Shown here piece by piece: positions 48,101-54,100 of a DNA stretch of 64,000 nt. Every line of letters begins with the position of its first letter. The first letter of the stretch is position 1. This DNA comes from Bedellia somnulentella (Eukaryota; Arthropoda; Insecta; Lepidoptera; Bedelliidae), in NCBI GenBank assembly GCA_963576735.1, contig OY755184.1:62001-126000 (forward strand). Reading direction: 5' to 3'. The position numbers and the translations under genes were made by a program. Below the pieces are notes generated by a model. That model was not told where the DNA came from. It saw only the letters and a list, made by a program, of their open reading frames with translations, and ran no database searches.

Positions 48101-51100
48101 GGTAAAAACTTTGGAGGAAATCACAAGTGTAATACCTAGCATGCAAGCAGCTTTGCGTAAATCGGAACATGATATGAATGAGCGAGAGCAACGAAATCGA
48201 TCCAATAATGTTGAAATTAAAAACATTCCATATTCCAACACCGAAAACCTCTTTGAAATTGTCGCTAAAGTTGGTGTTGCCCTTGATTGTCCTATTAAAA
48301 AGGAAGAAATTAATATTGTAACAAGAGTTCAGACAAAACTTAAAGATAAAGACAAACCCATTATAGTATCATTCATAAATAAATATCGGAAGGAAGAATT
48401 TATTGCCGCAATGCGATCGAAGAAAACACTTCTTCAATCGGCCATTGGATACAAAGGAGAGAAAAACGTTTTTATAAATGACCATTTGTCGGTTTACTAC
48501 AAAAATATGTTAATGCAAGCCAAAGCTCGTCAACGTGAATCTGCAAATTTTCAATTTATTTGGGTGAAGCATGGTAAAATATTAGCGCGAAGATCCACTA
48601 CATCGCCGATTTTTACGATAAGAAGCGAAGAAGATCTTGTCAAGATACATTGAATAAAACCCTTATCACTGTAATAATTAAGCGAGAACCACAATACTTA
48701 GATTTACTAAACTATATATTACACCTTTATCATAATAACTTATTCATATACACTAAATCAATACTATATTATATATTCAAATATATTTATTTTCATGTAT
48801 ATCTTATATTATTTCAATGTTATCATTTGCGCCAACAGTTGGCAAGCTCTGTAAAGACGATCGACGCTCAAAATACTATTCAGTGTGTAAAAACCAAACT
48901 ACCCTTCAAACATTTTATGCTAAACTATTTTTCAAGAATTAGCCCCGTAATAGTTACATTGCTTGATTTTCAGTTTAATTTCATATCATCGGCCGTTTTC
49001 GGTAATATCAGTTTCAAATATGTGCGAAATAATAGTCGTATAGATTGTCAATTCGATCGACGACGTTCAAATATGTTTTTTAAACTTACCTACATGCCAT
49101 TTTTAACGACATGTTTAACTTTTTCTTCGATAAATCAACTATTTAATGCATTAATTATAAGTGAACATAGTGTTACTGATATAAATGGCTACCTTTAACA
49201 TTTACTACCAAAATGCTAGGGGATTACGTAGTAAAGTAAATGTTTTCAAAAGAAATATTTGCCTAGCTAATTATGACGTAGTTTCCATAACTGAAACATG
49301 GCTGTTAGATGGAATTAGTGACAGTGAATTGTTCGACGAGCGTTACGTGGTTTGGAGACGAGATAGGTGTTATAATGAGACGGGCCAGTCTCGCGGTGGT
49401 GGAGTGTTGATAGCCGTGCTTCGGGATTACGCGGTAGTGGAGCGTGTTCATTGGAGATCGTCTGCTGAAGACTTATGGATATCCCTGTCGGTAGCTGATG
49501 CGAAAGGTATTGTGACAAAATTTAATTTATGTACTATTTATCTTTGCAAGGAAAATTTAGGCAACTCTTTTAATACCCAACTATCAAATTATTCTAATAA
49601 ATTATTAGACATTTACAACGTTTGCCCCGACGGTAACTATGTGATATTAGGTGATTTTAATTTGCCCGGTATTTGCTGGAGCGACTCCCAAGATAAACCA
49701 CACCAAGTTATGGGAGAAAATCAGCATTTTTTCTTAGATACTATAGACCAGTGTAATTTAGCCCAATTTAATAAAATAAGAAACATTAATAACAGAATCT
49801 TAGACCTAGTTTTGTCCAATATGTCACTAGACGTTACTGCTTCTGAGGATCCATTGGTACCAGAGGACCCCCATCATAAAGCATTGGACATATGTGTTTT
49901 AATATCGAAACCGTGTTACTTACAACAAAAAAACAAATTAACTTACCAATACCACAAAGCTAATTACAATGAAATTATAAATGAATTAAATTTAATTCCT
50001 TGGCAACAAAGTTTCGATCAGAGGACTGTGGAGGATTCAATATCGGTTTTTTATTCAACTTTATATAGAGTCATAGACAAATTTATACCTAAATCCTCTC
50101 CTAAATCCGCCTTTAAAGCCCCATGGCATACTCCACAATTAATTAAATTAAATAGGGAAAAAAGAAAATACCACCGTAAATACAAAATCTACAATAATAC
50201 TGCTGACTACAACTCTTTTTCGTCGCTCAGATCGCAGGTCAAAGATATTGAGAGGTTATGTTTCTTAGATTATATGAAAAAAATACAAGATAGTATTATT
50301 GACAATCCGGCATCTTTTTGGTCATTTGTGAAAACTAACAGACATGGGGATAAATCCATTCCGAACTCCATGAGTCTTGGTGGTCAATCATACAATTCAG
50401 GTGACAGTATTTGTGGCGCTTTTTCTGAATACTTTCATCGCAATTTCTCTTCCAGTAGCACAAATAGGGTGGACATCACCGAATTCAATAATGCAAATAA
50501 AAATAATATTAATTTTATATCGACTATTGAAATAACAAATTCTATGATCCTTCAAGTGATAAAATCTCTAGATGTCAATAAAAAATCGGGTCCAGATAAT
50601 ATTTCACCTATATTTGTCAAAAAGTGTGCAGATTCACTAGTTTTACCTCTCTGTATTTTATTTAATAAGTCAATAAAATATGGTGACGTACCAAATATTT
50701 GGAAGTCGGCTTTCATCACTCCTGTTCACAAATCTGGGGGATTGAATGCTATTGACAACTACCGACCCATATCAAAGCTTTGCTTATTTGCAAAAATATT
50801 TGAAAAAATAGTTTATGACCAAGTTTACTCTGCGGTTGGCAATGATTTCACACCTGCTCAGCATGGCTTTCTTAAGAGGCGATCCACCACTTCGAATCTA
50901 ATTATTACCCACGAATTTATCTCAGTGGGGATGGATATGGGATATCAAATTGATGTTATTCTCACCGATTTTAAAAAAGTATTTGATCGTTTAGACCACA
51001 GTGAACTGCTCAACAAGCTTTACTCAGCAGGGATTAGGGGAGATTTGTTGCGTTGGTTTGCATCCTATGTCATGAACAGATCGCAGTCAGTTGTAACAGG

Positions 51101-54100
51101 TGGGTATAGCTCGGCATGGACCTATATACCCTCTGGAGTTCCACAAGGTTCATTGCTAGGCCCACTACTGTTCGTGTTATTCATTAATGACGTCGAAAAC
51201 TGCTTCACTAATTCTAAAATAGTTCTTTTTGCAGATGATTTAAAAGTTATGAAAGCTATAAAGAACTTAAATGATTGTAAAGACCTCCAATGTGACCTAG
51301 ACAGATTTAATGAATATTGCAAAAGTAACAAACTGGAACTTAATGTAACAAAATGTAAGGTAATGACCTTTACTCGGAAAAAGCAACCCCTACTAATATC
51401 CTATCACATTCAGCAACATGAACTAGAAAGGGTTGATTCCATTAGAGATCTCGGAATCACTCAAGATACAAATCTACTATATGACCTACATATTAATAAC
51501 ATTACGTCGAGAGCTTCTAAATTACTAGGATTTCTTATTAGGACTTGTAAATATTTCAAAAACATTAAAGCCATCAAAATTCTGTATTGCACCTACATTC
51601 GCAGTATTCTTGAATATGCATCTCAAGTCTGGAACCCACAATACCAAAATTATATAACCCGAATTGAGTCCATCCAAAAGCGTTTCCTTCGGTATCTCGA
51701 ATACAAAACCGGTGTGCATGATTCTAATTACTTTGATCGCTGCAAAAGGCACCACCTTCTCCCTTTAGAATATAGACGGAAAATAGCAGATGTTGACTAC
51801 CTCGCTAAGATAGCTAGAGCAGAAGTAGACTGTCCCGAGCTTCTCGCCGGTATCAACGTGCGCGTCCCCCGCGGGGCGCATCCCCGGCACCACACTCCGC
51901 TGGCGGTGGGACCCGCGCCCACCAATTACCGACGAAACAGTTTTTTACTTAGGGCAGCTAGGAGTTTCAATGAAATAGTAAAGGAAAAAGATTTGGCAAT
52001 CGATTTATTTAATATAAGCTCTTCCAATTTGAAAAAAACCATAGCTAATCATTATTTTCAGTGTAGTTAGGATCTGATAACATTATATATATTATATATT
52101 TGTATATATTTTCATATATATATAAGAAATATTATTTAAATTACATATAAATTTTATTATTAATCTCATATATTTTTTTTCTACATATATATATATATAT
52201 ATTTATATGGACATTATATACTTTCATTATTATGTGTACATATATCTACTTACATTTATTTAAGTATATAAACATTAGTTAACTCTACAAAACAAAAAAG
52301 GTTTGTTAGTAAATTGGTGAAAACTAAAGGCTTCGAAATGTATACATTTTATTTAATATTATGATTTTTTGTAAAAGCTGTTGTTTTCCATAAATAAATA
52401 AATAAATAAATAAAAAATAAAATAAATTACTTTAAGAATTTTCCTATAATATTATTTAAAAGAAAAATATTTGAATGGCTAATGGAAAAATGTTTCTATA
52501 GTGTTAAGGACTTATTGAAGGACGAAGAATAATATTTAATTTTAATGTTAACATGTTTTTATGTTTTATTATAATTCAGTTTTCGTTTTGATATGTTTTA
52601 ATTGATTGAAAGGTATTATATTTTTTAATTTTTATGTAGTTAACTTAAACTGATGATGATATCTCTGTGGCATAGGGTTATATTTTATTTTATTTGTATA
52701 TTTTACACTGACTTCAATTTATGAATAGTACATTTAGAGTTATATTTAAGAACATTAATTTTATTAATTAATTAGCAATACTGCATGATGACATTTCTAT
52801 GAATTTCAATAAAATGACGTAGTTAAACTATGTACTAATGTCGTACACTCGAAAGAGTAGATTGTGACAGTCACTACTATAAATTTATGTAACATCTTTT
52901 GTTGTATCCGCAATCATGACAATAAAATGGTTTCAATGGTTTCAATGGTTTCAATAAATGAAAATTAATTTCTGAGGTTAAATGACTGTGAACGGACTGT
53001 ACCTATGTGTATGTACACTGCCGATACTAACATCACAAGGTCACGTATACGTGCGTGACATTAGTATTGTAGATTTCTAGCTATACCTATTAAAATTTAT
53101 AAAATTTCATGTATACGATACATATATACATACACTCACGCCGTTAGTTCCCACTGGGATAGGCAGAGACTATCGATCGCTACTTTGTATGATCCTGGCA
53201 AACCTCGCTTCGTTTACATCCATCAATCTTTTCATACATGCTCTTTTATTCTTCATAATTCGGACACCTGCTTTTTTGAGCACATTCGTTATTTGGTCCA
53301 AATGTGTCCTCCGTGGCTGTCCTCTACTAACAATTACCTTCCACGTTGACTTTATAGATAGATGTCTTTCACCTTATTAGTATCGAATTTAGTATCATCC
53401 TTCCCCGCTATGTGCCAAAATCATCTTTTTTTCTATCTTTTTTACAATATCATCTTTCGCACTGCACCTTTTACGAGTCAAGCTATTTGTCACTTGATCA
53501 CATAACCTAAGATTACATTTTTTTCTAATGAACCTTATCTCTTCTGCATTTACTCTGCTGTCATGCTTCTACTGACATACCCAACACTCGCTGCCATATT
53601 TAAGCGTAGAAATAAGAATTATGCACGAAATGCAACCTTTGAAACCAGGAAAAAGTAGTCCTTATCGTTTAGATAGTATTGGCACAGCCGCACGAACTTT
53701 CTGATATTTTAACCAAGCGCAAAAATAATATAGAAAAACTAAGTGCAAAAGAATAACTTTGTATTTCTCGCCGACATTTATGATCTTTTCATTGTAATCA
53801 CCCGGCGAAACCACGTCATCGATAGATACTTTAATTTTCTTGGAAAAATTTTAATCCATAGAATATATGATATATAAACTAAAATCTACTTTAGAGTCTT
53901 CATCACACAAAGTTGCCGAATCATTTCCATTCGCCAAATTTACTTGGCGGCATCCTTTGTTTATGAGTTTATGTTCTGCGGCACGCTCTTAAGCCAAGCG
54001 ATGAAAGACAGGGCCGTCTTAAACTATGCTGGGGCCCCTGGTCACACAAGAATCTGGGGCCCTTTTAGAAATAAAAAAAAATATAGTATTTTTGGTGGCG

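Larger units (their letters stand above)
47560..52425 (+). mobile_element. Apparently full-length LINE with intact ORF1 and ORF2
   Basis: ORF1 at 47691-48653, ORF2 at 49185-52070, and a 3' end of (AAAT)n at about 52391-52425. The 5' end is placed near the GC-richer stretch from about 47560 but not defined; no target duplication was found by eye. Inserted in the intron between Ksr exons 16 and 17, in the same orientation. Confidence 0.85.
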
